Assembly: GCA_026120185.1 (NCBI GenBank)
Contig: JANUWF010001617.1
Coordinates: forward strand, 1,860,001-1,924,000
Source of the DNA: Voacanga thouarsii
Taxonomy: Eukaryota > Streptophyta > Magnoliopsida > Gentianales > Apocynaceae
Reading direction: 5' to 3'
DNA length: 64,000 nt
Of the stretch, positions 12,041-23,849 are shown one piece after another. The position numbers were made by a program, and so were the translations under genes. Numbering within the stretch: the stretch's first letter is position 1; every line of letters starts with the position of its first letter. The notes under the pieces were generated by a model. That model made no database searches. It was not told where the DNA came from and saw only the letters and a list, made by a program, of their open reading frames with translations.

Positions 12041-13849
12041 TGTTGGAATATATGCCCTCTAGACTAGTTTATCTGATATAATTATCGAATTTATTAATAA
12101 AAGAATTTATTCTCAAAATTTTTTTGTGAATTTATATTTTATTTATGCACGATTTTTAATTAGAAAGGACTTATTGTGTTTAAGTAAGTGATCCATGTGA
12201 ATGATGGTCTTTCACAGTAAAGTATAGATCACGGGTTTCTTAACACATAAATGTTTATTCTTAACCGATTGATGAGAATGAGAATCTCATCATGTTTAGG
12301 TTATTATGGTATGAATTCGAAATGTGGAATGGCTTGCCTTTAGCCAGTGAGTAGTCTACTCATTTCATAGCATAAGCGTATTTCGAATACGTAGAACAAG
12401 ACCTGTAATAGTGGTTTTTAAAAGTACTATTTAAAAGAAACCCAAACTATTATTACTACAACGTAGACTAATACTCTACCGCTTGAGTATGAGTTGGTAG
12501 TCTGACGAAGCTAGAAGCATATACTTTGATATACTGTAGTTAAGGTTCTTTCGTAGAGCCAGTATACTTGTATGTTGGGTATATGTGACTAGTTTGTTAA
12601 GACAGACTTGTACAAAATAGTTTCTACGTTATATCGCCTCTTGTGACTATTCAAATAATCTAATTATTTAGGGTCTTAGGAAACATGACTTGAATGTTTA
12701 CCTTACGATAGCTCCTCTGGAAAGTGGAAACATTCCAGAAGTCGTGGATTATTGGACTTGAGGTCTAAGGATGGTAGATGTCTATTAGAGAGGTGTTAGT
12801 ACACTCTTCTTCTCTAATTGCACAGCGATGTGTAGAGGAGTATTTTAGTCATTACACCTGTAGGTCGAAGACTTTGCTAACACAACATTATCCTTGGAGT
12901 TAATATTTTCTTATGGTGATATTTGAAAATATTTAAAATGCAAAATATAGCTATTTACATAGTAGAGGTATTTTGGTCATTATAATAGCCAAGGCGATGT
13001 GTCTTTTGGTCCCTGAAATGTCCCTTAAATCCTGACAAATTTGGGTTAAGGAATTGGCCTTGAAATTTATGGGTTTTATTTTATTTTATTAGTCTAATTT
13101 ATTATTGAACTAAAATAAAATAAAAGGTTCAAGAGAGAGTATTTATTTTATCTAGTTTAATTGGTTAATTAATTATTTAGGGCCCAAAACACAGATTGAA
13201 TAATTAAAAAATTAATTTGGATATAAACTAAATAAAATGTATGATATTTTATATTGGTCTATTTGGGCTTATTAATTATTTATTGGGCTATTTAAGGAAG
13301 CTCAGAAAATAAATAATTGAGATTTATTATTTATAAGTGTTCAAGTCTAAAAATAAATAATTTTATCTGACCCAATGAATAAGATCAAGGGTAAAATAAT
13401 ATTAAATAAATAAATAAATAAAATAAACAATACGGGATGGATCCCGTGTTGTTTTGCATAAAGGATAACAAAAAGCATTGATGCTTTCTGTTTTCACGCA
13501 ATTTGGAGGCTCTCTCTTAGGGAATGTGGAAAAGTAATGAAAAGCTCTTCGTGCATTCAGTGAAGGGAGCTTTTCAATTTTTCAATCATTCATAGAAACA
13601 GAAAACCCAGCAAGCATCTCGACGGAGAAGCCCTTGAAGGCTTGTCAAAACTCAATCTTTAAACTTTCACCAGCTGTGCTATGGGTACCATTTCGGAAGA
13701 TCAAAGGTTTTGCGTAAATGAAATGCAATAGACATTTGTAAGGACGTGATCCAATAGCCTTAAGTATCCTTGTACAGATATCTACACTAGTGCAAATAAA
13801 ACTGGTGTAATGCTTTCGTTTTGATAATTTTTGCCATTTTGAACCTTCA
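12041..13849 (+). repeat. 3' LTR of Copia 1
   Basis: Begins TGTTGGAATATATGCCC directly after the purine-rich GACTGGGAGAT, and ends CCTTCA. About 1.81 kb; collinear with 4,543-6,403 with many substitutions and small indels. Confidence 0.88.
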
Positions 13850-13854
13850 ATTCT
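13850..13854. repeat. Target site duplication ATTCT, right
   Basis: Matches 4,538-4,542. The sequence after it continues LTR-C of the older element to about 13,868 and then a short piece of its internal region. Confidence 0.9.
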
Positions 13855-14246
13855 TATATTTTTTCTTGTTAATATTATAACTATTTTTAAACTCTATAAA
13901 TTAATATTAAAGTGTATATGTGTCTACCCCCCACCACGCACACAAAATTTATATACATGAATTACAACTACTCCCAACATTTATGAACTTACATGTTGCC
14001 CTTTTTTGAATAGTTTTCTTGTCGTAAGAGAATTGGACTTCAAAAAAGCAGGTATGATGCCCATATATACATAAAATTTCTATACATGGATTATAAAAAC
14101 TACCAACATGTATAAATTTACATTTCCTTCCTTTTTTGGTGAGATGCCTGTATATACACAAAATTTCTATGCATTGATCACAATAACTCTCAACAATTAT
14201 GAACTTACACATATCTCTTTTTTGAATATTTTCCATTGTTGTAAAT

Positions 14247-14703
14247 AAGGATGGCAATAGGGCCGGGATTAGAAATCTCGCCCTCGCATACCTCTCGTTT
14301 TCCCGTTCTCGGCCTGTCCCGATTTCCCCCACCGGAAAAGGTAGGGATCCCGCTCTCGGCTCACCAGGGACAAAACAATCCCCGGTTCCAACCCAGTGAG
14401 GAAGTGGGGAAGCGGGGAAGCAGAGGCCTGCTTGGGCCCATAAATTTTTTTAAAGTTTTTTTTTAGAAAATTTTCCACCATTGGATATGTTTTTATTCAA
14501 AATTTTTTAATTTATTTTGAAATTTTTTGTGGTGGTTTCTAATGGTTTATGTATTAATCATATCACTAAATTAGTAGAAATAAAATTGATAATTGATAAT
14601 TTTTCTTTTGTTTTTTATTTTCCTCTTCTCTTCTCTTCTATTTTTTTTATTTTATATACATATATAATCATATATATAGAGATAATCTACTTACAATTTA
14701 CAT

Positions 14704-14741
<38 letters not shown>

Positions 14742-14935
14742 CTTATATGATACATATACATATAATATAAAATATATATGGATCGGGTTGGGTTGGGGGC
14801 AGAGATTATGTAATCCTTGACCTGCCTCGATTAACGGATCGAGAAATAAAGTCCGTCCCCGTTCCCACTTAAATCGAGGAATCCTCAGCCAAATCGGACC
14901 AAGTCCATGGTGTAAGTGGAAATATTGCCACCCCT
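14247..14935. mobile_element. hAT-like non-autonomous element, diverged
   Basis: Left end AAGGATGGCAATAG and right end ATATTGCCACCCCTG form a 12-13-base imperfect inverted repeat like that of the two clear hAT copies. Subterminal parts are GC-rich, with GGGTTGGGTTGGGGG near 14,785. The flanks (TTGTAAAT and ATTATAAT) match only in part, so the duplication has decayed. It splits the tandem repeat array, which supports insertion. Confidence 0.6.
14704..14745. repeat. GT/AT dinucleotide microsatellite
   Basis: A run of GTGTGTGTGTG followed by alternating TA, in the AT-rich centre of the hAT-like element. Confidence 0.9.
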
Positions 14936-15215
14936 GATTATAATAGAATGAGATTTCAAAAAAGTTGTTACGATGTCTATATATACATAGATTACAATAA
15001 CTCTTAATATTTATAAACTTACATGTCTTCCTTTTTCAAATATTTTTTCTTATCATAATAGAATAGTATTTCAAAAAGGAAGGTATTATGCCCTTATATT
15101 CACAAAATTTCTATATATGGATTACAAAAACTATATTTAGAAACTTACATGTCTATCTTTCTTTTTTAATTTTTTTTTTCTTGTCTAGGATTTAAGAAAA
15201 GCAAGTATGATGCCC

Positions 15216-16993
15216 AGTGGCAGAGAATGGAACTTGGTGGTGCTTGTCTCTGATGTTGTTGTTGTTGCAAATATCTGGTGACCGCAATAATCTGTGATGT
15301 TAAATTCAAAATCTTATTTGCATGAAATGTGGGATGTGCATATGAATTCCTCTGCATGCATGCATAAAAGTCTCCTCGAATAAAAACTTAACTGCATAAA
15401 TAGTGCAATAGTGAATAATACCACTTATTTTAAGAGAATCAAAATACAAGAGGAGATTATACTAAGAGGCATTAAGAAATTGAAGGGATTAAATATCTTA
15501 TTCGCATGAAATAAATGTGTATATGAATTCCTCTACATGCATGCATGGAAGTTTCCTCGAATAAGAACTTAATAACATGAAGTAATAAAATATAACGTAT
15601 TATTTTTTGAAAATCAAATTATAATAATAAAAGAAATATATTGAAGAAATTTAATATCGTATTGTTTTTGACTGATTTTTGAAGAACAAGCATGAAAAAT
15701 GACAAAAGTTATAAAAGCGATTCAAATTCCTGATTCATGACTTGACTTTCTTATGCTTAGAAGCAAATTAAGGCGTGAAACATGAAAATCTTTGCTGGTC
15801 TGCAAAATTTTCAGGTTTCTTTCAGACGCAGAGAAGAAAACAATACACGGGTTTGGGGCCATCCAGGAAGGCGTGAGTCCTTAGGTCGGTGCTGCTTTCT
15901 ATTCTTTTTTCTTTAAATATGAATAAATAAGTAATTTCGAAACAAACACAGCTTCATCAATCACTTTCTGAAAGGAAATGTGAAAGGCGATTTGTCTACT
16001 TCTGGTCAAGAAATGTGAAATAGGATGAAGTTTCTTCGTGTTTTCAAATGGATTTCGTGATTCAATCCATGCACGAAACATGAAAATTTTTACGTGAAAC
16101 TTTGGAAGTACACTTAATTAAAATAATAATGTTTTATAAACTAATAATTGTTAAGTTTAGTAACTTGAACTTATTGATAGATACTCATATTTAATATGAT
16201 AATAATGAAAAATAAACTTTACAAATAGTGTCTTTGTCATTCAATGGTTATCGATTATTCTTTGGGAAAATTTCTTGATTTATTGTCATCTTTGTTTTGA
16301 ATTTGATTTTTAAAGAAAATAAAATTATTTGAATTGTAACGGTCTGGATAATAATCTATTAATCGAGTATTAATTCTAATTAAGGATTAAATTTTTTATT
16401 TGATTAAAAAAAGGAAAAGGGCTATTTGAATAGTGGTCATTATCTGGCGACTTCGGGGATGGCCCACCTTGTTAATGGGTCATGCAAAAATTTGGATCCA
16501 CATTTTAGATATATACTGGATCCTAATCAAGGCTGTGTATCGCCTAATGGATCAGACTTTTAAATTGTATTTAGGGGATGTTGGGCCTTCAAAGCCTATG
16601 TTGCTGATAGTCTTAATGTATGCGAGGAGGGAAAGTGCCAGTGGACGGTTGGCCCATATAGCCAACTTCAATGGATCACTCGATTCTGGTTTAATCCCAT
16701 TTGATTAATTATTAATTGACGACTATTGGTTCCGATAGACGTTTTTAAAAATAGTTTTATTTTTTTGTAAAAATAATTAAAAAATAATTAAAATAATATT
16801 GATAAAAGTTTTTAAAATTTTAATATAATATGTAAACAAATTTTAAAATGACAATAAAGTACTGAATTGTTAACCACAGTTTAATTGGCCAATTTAACTG
16901 ACTAATATACAAATTGGTATAATAATGTAATAGTATCTGTTATTTAATATTTCTTCTTTCTCCTACCAACATGATCATGACTTTTTAGTAACA
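15216..16993. other. Non-coding interval with a 184-bp tandem duplication
   Basis: About 15,308-15,490 is repeated at 15,492-15,660; both copies contain GAATTCCTCT.CATGCATGCAT. The rest is AT-rich. A 91-codon open frame at 16,433-16,708 has no recognisable motif and I do not call it a gene. Nothing else is supported. Confidence 0.5.
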
Positions 16994-17168
16994 CTAGGTA
17001 AAGGTCCGAGCGATGCTCGGGATGCATAATTTTTTAAAAAAAATTGATTTACATAATTTTTTTAATTAATTTTTTATGAATATTTTTATAATATTATGTA
17101 ATTTAGAGAGAAAGCAAAAAGGAAAAAAAGAAAATAAAACAAAGGAAATGGAAAAAAGTGGGTTTTGC

Positions 17169-17774
17169 TCAAGCAAGACGAAAGTAGGGCTTGAAAACTC
17201 TATCTTGATCATGAAAGATTGGGAGTTCTTGGGTTCCTACCACGACAGTGAAAACTAGCTTGAAGGATCTAAAATGAAGGAAGGCATAGGCCTTGAAGAA
17301 AACATTGCAAGTCAAATACAATGCAAGTGTGAAAATGCAGATCCCAACATACATAGGCATGACCCAATATTTCGACAAATCTAACTTGCTCCTAAACCAT
17401 CACAGAGCAGCATCGTTGCTCATCTCAAACTCAATCCAAGCTATTTGCTCAATGTCCTTATCATTTTGATAATTTCGATCACCATTACGATCGCGCCCAA
17501 CTTTCTAGCGCTTCCATTTTCTACACTCCGATAAATACTTTCTAGCAAGGTCAGTAGAATATGATAAGAAAACGCAATACAGAAAAGTCTCTTACTTGTG
17601 TTTTGGCAGCCACCAAATACAACCGATTGAAGTTTGAAGCAAAGGTCCTTCAAGGAAAAGATTAGTGCTGACAAAAGAACCCCATAAACAAAAGAAATTA
17701 AAAAACTCAAAGCATAGGCCAAGTACAAGCCTTTTCAGAACTACCATGGCATGAGTCATCAATAGATAAATCAA
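17169..17774 (-). pseudogene. Captured exon-like fragments of an unidentified membrane protein
   Basis: Overlapping open stretches on the minus strand encode strongly hydrophobic segments (for example LCFEFFNFFCLWGSFVSTNL near 17,650-17,720 and VMPMYVGICIFTLALYLTC near 17,310-17,360). Splice-like junctions are visible: CAA|GTAAGA on the minus strand near 17,590 and a TTGCTAG acceptor near 17,540. Between the hydrophobic parts is a charged stretch, DIEQIAWIEFEMSNDAALW, with one in-frame stop near it. This pattern fits a host gene piece carried by the small Helitron. I do not recognise the parent protein. Confidence 0.4.
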
Positions 17775-18223
17775 TTTCTAGATAAAGAACAATGAACATG
17801 TTTAAACTTTAATCCACAAATCTTTCGAGAAGATGAGTAGGATTATATAGAAGATGAAAATATGTCAGAATGTATCTTGTGCAATGTATACATACAGTTG
17901 AATATTTAAGATTAGTATTTAACACGGAAAGCAAATCGAAAAGTAATTTAGATAACTACTTCTATCTTATCTGAATTCAAATAACTCTGATTACTTCCAT
18001 CTCATCTGAATTCATTATACAGTTGAATATTTAAGATTGGTATTTAACATGGAGAGTAAATCGAAGAGTAATTCAGATAACTACTTCCATCTTATCTGAA
18101 TTCAATGAATTCAGATAACTCTGATTACTTCCATCTTCAGATAACCCTAAAAAAAACTCTAAAACAGTGCCAAGTGTCAATGTAAGAGAGTGCCATGTGT
18201 CATAACAAGAGGTTTCTACAGCT

Positions 18224-18224
<1 letters not shown>

Positions 18225-18271
<47 letters not shown>
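18225..18271. repeat. TA dinucleotide microsatellite
   Basis: Uninterrupted alternating TA tract at the proposed 5' end of the small Helitron. Length variation here makes that end hard to place. Confidence 0.95.
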
Positions 18272-18273
<2 letters not shown>

Positions 18274-18274
<1 letters not shown>

Positions 18275-19413
18275 TTACCAAAATTTTAATTATCATAAGT
18301 AGAATTTCTTTATCTCTATTCGTTGATTAGTTAAATCAATTGACTTTTTATATTGTTTTATTATTCAAAAAGAGTCACTCTATTCGTTAAGCTTTATATA
18401 ATTGTTGCCAATAAAAAAAAATACTAAATGCCACTTTTTTTTTCTAATTTTAGTTTTGAATATATATTTTGGTGGTTTTGCTTCTCGTGCTTTGCTAAAG
18501 AAACTTATACACCCAAGAAAAATGGATAAAATAGTTGTATGTAACACTAAACATTAATAATATAATGACTTAAGGGTGAACTTGTAGATGGTAGTATCCC
18601 CGTGAGGTCACTAATATTATTCTTAACTTTACTTTTGTACATATTGTGATTTATCTCCTATACAAAGTCTCAAGATAGGAGTGGTGTTAAGGATGGAAAT
18701 AGTCTAGACTTCTATCAGGTGTCTGACTTGGGCCTATTTAGGAAATAGGTCAGACTTGAGTTTAAAATCAATCATGTTTAGGTAAATAGATTGAGTTTGT
18801 TTAGTTAAAACCCGACCTAAAGCCTACTAGGTCTGATCTTTATATCAATTATATTATATGTTATATTATTTATATTATATATTATATATTTTTTTATCAT
18901 TAGGGACTTACACGCTATTGTGTTAACTCTAATTATGTTGTGTTTAAATCAAAATTACAGTATTAGTTCTATTTTTATAGAACACTATTTATTACATTTT
19001 TATATGTGGCTAATAAAGTAAGTATTTTTTATATATTAACAGGCTTTTAAGTAGGTTTCAGGTCAAGTCAAACTTTTGAGCAGGCCACACTTAAATTAAA
19101 AAAAAAAAACTTATATAAGCTAACAGGCCTGGCTCACCTATTCTTTCTTAAAACGCTCACCTAATAGGTGATAGTGACGCTCAATAAAACATTACAAAAT
19201 TATCTTTTTTAATCTGACCTAAAGCCTCAAACATTTCATTTTTGTAATTATTAAAATTTACAACATATACAAAATTTCATGCAATAAGAAGGCATTTAGA
19301 GGGTGCTAAAAAGATTTGAATGAAAACATATCAGAGCTAAAAAGAATTTTTTTTAAAATTAAAACATTCCTGGGCTGTTGGGCCAAATCGTGCCCCCACT
19401 TCCCTGCTAGATC
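18274..19413. other. Non-coding interval with a degenerate hAT-like end
   Basis: At 18,688 the phrase TAAGGATGGAAATAG matches the left end at 14,246 in 14 of 15 bases, and GGCCTG or CCCGACC phrases follow as in the hAT elements. No matching right end is found. The remainder is AT-rich with no supported gene. Confidence 0.35.
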
Positions 19414-22222
19414 GGGACCAAGAATTATTCTGATGACCCTCCAACTATTGGCTTGTCTAATTCTTAGCCTCCAACTAAAAAAAGTGTAAAACAATTATTC
19501 AAATTTTCTAAGCGTCCAAATCTTACATTTCCATCAGTTCACCAATGGTCAACTGTCAATCTCGTTAAAAATTAAGAGTAAAATAGTCATTCCAGTTGGT
19601 AATTTTATATTTTATTTATTTTAAAATAATTTTTTATTTCTTTCTTTTCTTCTTCCTCTTTCTCGCCATTGCAATTCTGTCACTGCAACTCTACCAGAAT
19701 TGGAGAATGTCTTCCTTATTTTCTCTTTTTTTATGAATTGGAGAATGTCACTGCAATATGATGACTATATTGGCAGCAATTCCACTGGAAACTTAATTCT
19801 TGCACTGCTACTCCTCTCAAAGATCAATCTAGCGCAATAAATAAATCACGAAACAAATGGCCATTCCGATTACTCCGCTAAACTTAGGAAGATGTTTTAC
19901 TGTGAAACATTGAAAAAAAAAAATTGAGAAGAAAATCAGAATCTTTGCTAAAGACTTGGTCCAAAGAGGATAAGAAAGTGAAGATGTTTATGATCAAATC
20001 TTTATTTGCATTAGGAGTAAAAAGCTTAGAGCTTTGACATCCTGCAATGCCATTTTCATTTTGAAAATTCAACACTGACTCATGTAAGTCACTATTGTTC
20101 AACAGAACCACGTGCCAACCCCATCGCTAAAGACCTTAGTGTTAAGGATATGCCCTAAAACAATTTGTATTTGTATTATTGTCATTATGTATTATATAAT
20201 AATATGAGGTATTTTTTTTTCATGAATAGTGTATTTAGTTTTGTGGTCATCAAGTATGTGACTTGATAGTAAAACCCTATAACAAATACAATGACTATAC
20301 TTAAATTGTCCCTAATCGATTATTATTAGAAGAACAATAATAAATTAAGATTAGTATATTTGTGACTTGATGGTTATGTTTTACTGGTTATGGATATATG
20401 TGATACCAAGTCAAAATATAAATAAATGTTAGAGAACATTGTCTTGGGCATGACCCACTGTGAGAGTACTTCATGGAATATGTCATAAGTACTTTATAGC
20501 CCTATTGATATTAGAAGTCCTTCGACCTGAATTCATCATAATTTTCTACTTGATAAATTCTATATTTTGACGTTGTCTAAAGTTATTTTTAATCAAATAA
20601 TAAACTAGACCTTGGTTGGATATAGAATAAACCAGGGAGAGGAATATGATTGATGGTGAAGGAGTTTGTCCTTCTCAATTTTGGGAGAGATGTCTATGGG
20701 CCCCTTGATAAGTTAGACTATTAAAATACATGACCATGCTTAAATATATCAATTTGTGATATTGACATTATTTGTTTGAATAGTCTACTATGAGATTAAG
20801 AAATAGTTGATTAAGCTTAATAAGGATGACATGCTCCGTGTCTTATATTTAATCTAGATATCGTGTGATAAAATGACTAAATATAAAGTTATGGTTTGGT
20901 TTAAAGAGATCATTGATCTTCATTTAACTTGAATAGTTATAATGTTTTGTTAGAAACTGCTTATAACTTGTGAGCTATTTAAATGTAATTTAGGCATACT
21001 GCCAGTGTTAAATGAACCTATAGGGTCACACATTAAGCAAATACGTTAGGTTATATTTTTGGTAACCAGGTTCAATGTATCTGAAAATATGTCTAGGTTA
21101 GTTAAACCTAGAAAAATGATCAGATACAATGAATTTGGAAATATGTCCACATTCGATGTATTTGGAGGATATCCAGATTATAAGAATCTGACTTGATAAA
21201 TTAATTAGTTAAATTATCGAGATAATGTTAAAATCTTATTATATCAATTTTAATTTAATTTAAACTTAAAATAAAATATGATAAGATATTATGAGAGTTG
21301 GATTCTAAGAAATTCGGGTGGTTTTAAAAGAAAACCATAGTCGTTTTCTTGAGCAGACCTCTTTTAAAATATTCGTACCTCTATTACCAAGAAAAATTAA
21401 GCCTCTCAAAACCCTAGGTGCTAGCACTCCTAGGTAGCGAGTTGGTTCGCCGTGTGTATCCAATAGAGGACGTTCGCACATTGCAGCGTCTGGTGATTGT
21501 TCAAGTTGTACTCATGCCTGGAAATCAGAAGACAAAGGTCTTGATTGCGGTGAACAGAGGTAATTCTATAACCCTTAGATCGATCTGAATCATTTAGCTT
21601 GAGTCATCGGAATGGATTCGTGGATATTTTTCTCATTTAGGAGTCCACAAATCCCAACACTTAGACCCAGATTCAAAGCAATACACAAATACAACCCAAT
21701 GTAACACATCGGCCCATTCAATACACAAGTCTTCGAATAGTCGCCATCTCCATAGATTAGACTTCGGGAGAATCAGTGCGGAAAATGTTTTCTGGAATTG
21801 GATTATACAATGATGGAGGCATCCAACAACCCAAATGAAAATTGAGTGGGTTAATTTGACAGCCAATTTAATTGCTATTAGGAAGTATCAAAGAGAGGTG
21901 ATGGTGTGTGATGTATGCTGATTGAAGTTGCAGTGGCAAGAAAGATGAAGAAGTAAGGAAAAAAGGGAGAAGAAGGCCAAAAAAAAAGAAAAATAAATTA
22001 TTTTTAAATGAATTAAAATAAAATAATAATATATTTTAATATAAAAATATAAAAGTATCAAAATAACATTAAAAATTAATGGAATTGTCAGTTGACTGTT
22101 AACGAAAGGATAAGATCTAGACGTTCAAAAAGTTCGAGGAACTATTTTATGCTTTTTTTTTTTTAGTTGAAGGGAAAAAGCTGAATAAACTAATAGTTGA
22201 AGGATCACAAGAATAGTTTACC
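19414..22222. mobile_element. Mutator-like element with long inverted repeats
   Basis: The block at about 19,414-19,720 is found inverted at about 21,925-22,222: both read outward to inward as ATTATTCTGATGACCC-like, CCAACTATTGG, CCTCCAACTAAAAAAA, a GTCAACTG core and then CTTCTTC...GCCA.TGCAA. Inverted repeats of about 300 bp with a CTCAACTATTG-like start are typical of plant Mutator-like elements. I could not match a 9-bp target duplication, so the outer ends are approximate. The inner sequence (19,721-20,139 and 21,660-21,924) has no recognised transposase. It is split by a solo LTR. Confidence 0.7.
20140..21659 (+). mobile_element. Solo LTR of a Copia-type retrotransposon
   Basis: Begins TGTTAAGGATATGCCC and ends ATCCCAACA, with perfect 5-bp direct repeats CTTAG on both sides (20,135-20,139 and 21,660-21,664). 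There is no internal domain. It resembles Copia LTRs in its TGTTA...ATGCCC start. This is the usual product of recombination between the two LTRs of an inserted element. It is inserted in the interior of the Mutator-like element. Confidence 0.88.
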
Positions 22223-22335
22223 AAAAAGACAAAGGGGGGGGGGACAATGTCTCCATCAGATTTAGCACACACTAAGGAAGGAAGATTCGTGCAATGATAC
22301 AATCATGTATCATTTTGATCAACTCCAAAGCAGGG

Positions 22336-22844
22336 TTAAGAACAATTCATTTTGATCGAATCCATCACCTTCTTCCATGAGGTAGGGATATCGTTCCACC
22401 CTAAATTAACAGACTTCCTTTCTTTGAACAAATGTCCCAACCCTCTATCAATCATTAGAAAGAGAATTGCAAGGAGGCGACACAAATCTGCAATGGTGAA
22501 ACAATCTCTAGCAAGATATTTGTTGTTGGACAACCTCTGCTCGTAGACATCTATCACGTTTTCAAGCTTTTTAACACAGTTTCAACCACTGCATGGTCTG
22601 TCTATTCTGCCATTTTGGGAAGAACTTCTAGCTGAATAACAAGGGTCACAACCAAGTCATTGAAGTTGTGTGATTCCACTTCAACCCACTAGTCGACTAT
22701 GGCTTTCTCCTCAAGTGTGTTTCCCAATAGGTTTGGACCACAATTGGCATATTTTGATGCACGGCACCATATTATAGCCCTTGATTCTATTGAAAATGGA
22801 CAAATAATGCTAGTCTAAGTGAATTGAGGATCACCCCAAAAAGG
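22336..22844 (-). pseudogene. Phi-class glutathione S-transferase, 3' exons (broken)
   Basis: The minus strand reads the rest of a phi-class GST. A degraded exon 2 starts PFWGDPQF (about 22,844). Then come IESRAIIWCRASKYA and GPNLLGNTLEEKA (about 22,720), WVEVESHNFN, and the C-terminal helical domain VIDVYEQRLSNNKYLA with FTIADL (about 22,470-22,560), ending after WKKVMDSI near 22,340. In the family this part binds the electrophile substrate and closes the dimer. Stops lie at about 22,692 (TAG in front of WVEVES) and in exon 2 and the MAE-TDHAV segment. Exon 1 is 29 kb away at 52,104-52,256; a Helitron lies between. The gene cannot make an enzyme. Confidence 0.9.
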
Positions 22845-22947
22845 AAGCATCAAATATCTTCAATTGAAACTTCAAAAACTAACTATAAGTTTTTGAATGT
22901 GAGTACGCTAGATATATCATTAATTGGTAATCATACATTTCCATTTA

Positions 22948-22973
22948 CTAGTGTGTTGCCCGTGCATTGCATG
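22948..22973 (-). other. Helitron 3' terminal hairpin and CTAG end
   Basis: Minus strand: an imperfect palindrome CCCATGCAATGCACGGG, then CAACACA, then CTAG with T as the next host base. This is the Helitron termination structure. Confidence 0.85.
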
Positions 22974-23849
22974 GGATAAGTTGTTTTTTGAAGCATATGT
23001 AAATTTATTTTTTTAAACGTTAAGTTTATTATTTTCGTATTTTAATTGAAATATTCATTCAAAGATATATGAATGAATATATGTTTAAAGGATAAGGACA
23101 ATTTGCTAGAATTGGACCTAAAACATTTAAAATAATGACTAAGGATCAACTATGTAAAAATAAAAAATTTAGAGGTAAGATTCGATAATTTGCCAAAGTG
23201 ATTTCCCTCCAATTGAGATTGATTGGAGGGAAAAAAAACATAAATAATTTTTTGTTTGTATGGAATGCATTGAGCACAGTTGATGTAAGTATGGGCATCG
23301 ATTTCTAGCATTTCTATAAGCCCTTTATTTGGTCCAATTTGTTCTGTATATGGGCTTCCTATGGCATTTATTTGTTGGGCTTAGGGTTTTTTTACTTAGC
23401 TAAAGGATTTTTTTATTTGTTGGCATCGGTCTCTTTACTTTTACGGAGGCATAGGGGTTTTTTTTTTTTTTTTGCAGCTAAAGGGGCATTGTTTCTTATG
23501 CAGCTAAAGTGCCGTTGTTTCGGGGACTTATTGCTGTCTTTACTTGCAGGAAGGCCGAGGGTTTTGTTTAACTTGCATAGCAGAATCAGCTGAAGGGGCA
23601 TTGTTTTGTTCTTTGTATTTGAATCATGTGTTTAGTGCATCGTTTTGTTTTTCATGCTGTTTATTTGTTGTATTTGCAGTGCGATGTACATTGAATGATA
23701 TTGTCTCTTAATTTTTGTTCGTTTTTTCAAGGCATTTTTGAATTAGAGTATTCGATGAGGTTGAATGTTTTCTTCTTTCAATAAATATGGGTTTTTTATT
23801 TTATGTTACCATATATTTTGTAGCGTCGGTCTCATTTTGTTTTTTCCAG

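Larger units (their letters stand above)
4543..13849 (+). mobile_element. Ty1/Copia LTR retrotransposon 1 (complete, degraded)
   Basis: Two long LTRs (4,543-6,403 and 12,041-13,849) flank a gag-protease-integrase-reverse transcriptase-RNase H order, which defines Copia. A 5-bp target duplication ATTCT is intact. The primer site TGGTATCAAAGC (6,406) pairs with tRNA-iMet, and GACTGGGAGAT precedes the 3' LTR as polypurine tract. The LTRs differ at many positions, so the insertion is old. Every coding domain carries stop codons or frameshifts and several catalytic residues are changed, so it cannot move on its own. Confidence 0.93.
13936..15215. repeat. Degenerate tandem repeat, about 92-122-bp units
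   Basis: Units carry the phrases TATGATGCCCATATATAC, CACAAAATTTCTATACATGG and GAACTTACATGTC. Phase points are at about 14,051, 14,143, 14,968, 15,085 and 15,207. The array is interrupted at 14,247-14,935 by a hAT-like element. About five diverged units are visible. No coding content. Confidence 0.7.
16994..18273 (-). mobile_element. Small Helitron-like element with captured sequence
   Basis: The minus-strand 3' end has the Helitron signature: a perfect stem CCGAGC-ATC-GCTCGG (17,006-17,020), an 8-base spacer, then CTAG (16,994-16,997) followed by T. The 5' end is proposed at 18,273, where the minus strand starts TCTATATATATA, the same start as the large Helitron. The base before it is G rather than the expected A, so this end is less sure. 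It has no Rep or helicase, so it would be non-autonomous. A repeat of about 125 bp lies near the 5' end (17,893 and 18,018). Confidence 0.65.

Noticed and set aside
13949..14332. 127-codon minus-strand frame
   Set aside because: It translates the tandem repeat units in series; the repeated CIEILCIYGH-like phrases reflect the DNA repeat, not a protein family.
16433..16708. 91-codon plus-strand frame
   Set aside because: No recognisable domain, no splice or promoter signals, and placed in repeat-rich intergenic sequence.
19414..22222. 9-bp target duplication of the Mutator-like element
   Set aside because: I compared the bases outside both inverted repeats and found no matching 9-mer, so the exact ends are left open.
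23339..23593. 84-codon hydrophobic plus-strand frame inside the Helitron
   Set aside because: Its length depends on T-runs and it has no motif; a real upstream exon of the gene at 23,850 is possible but cannot be supported.
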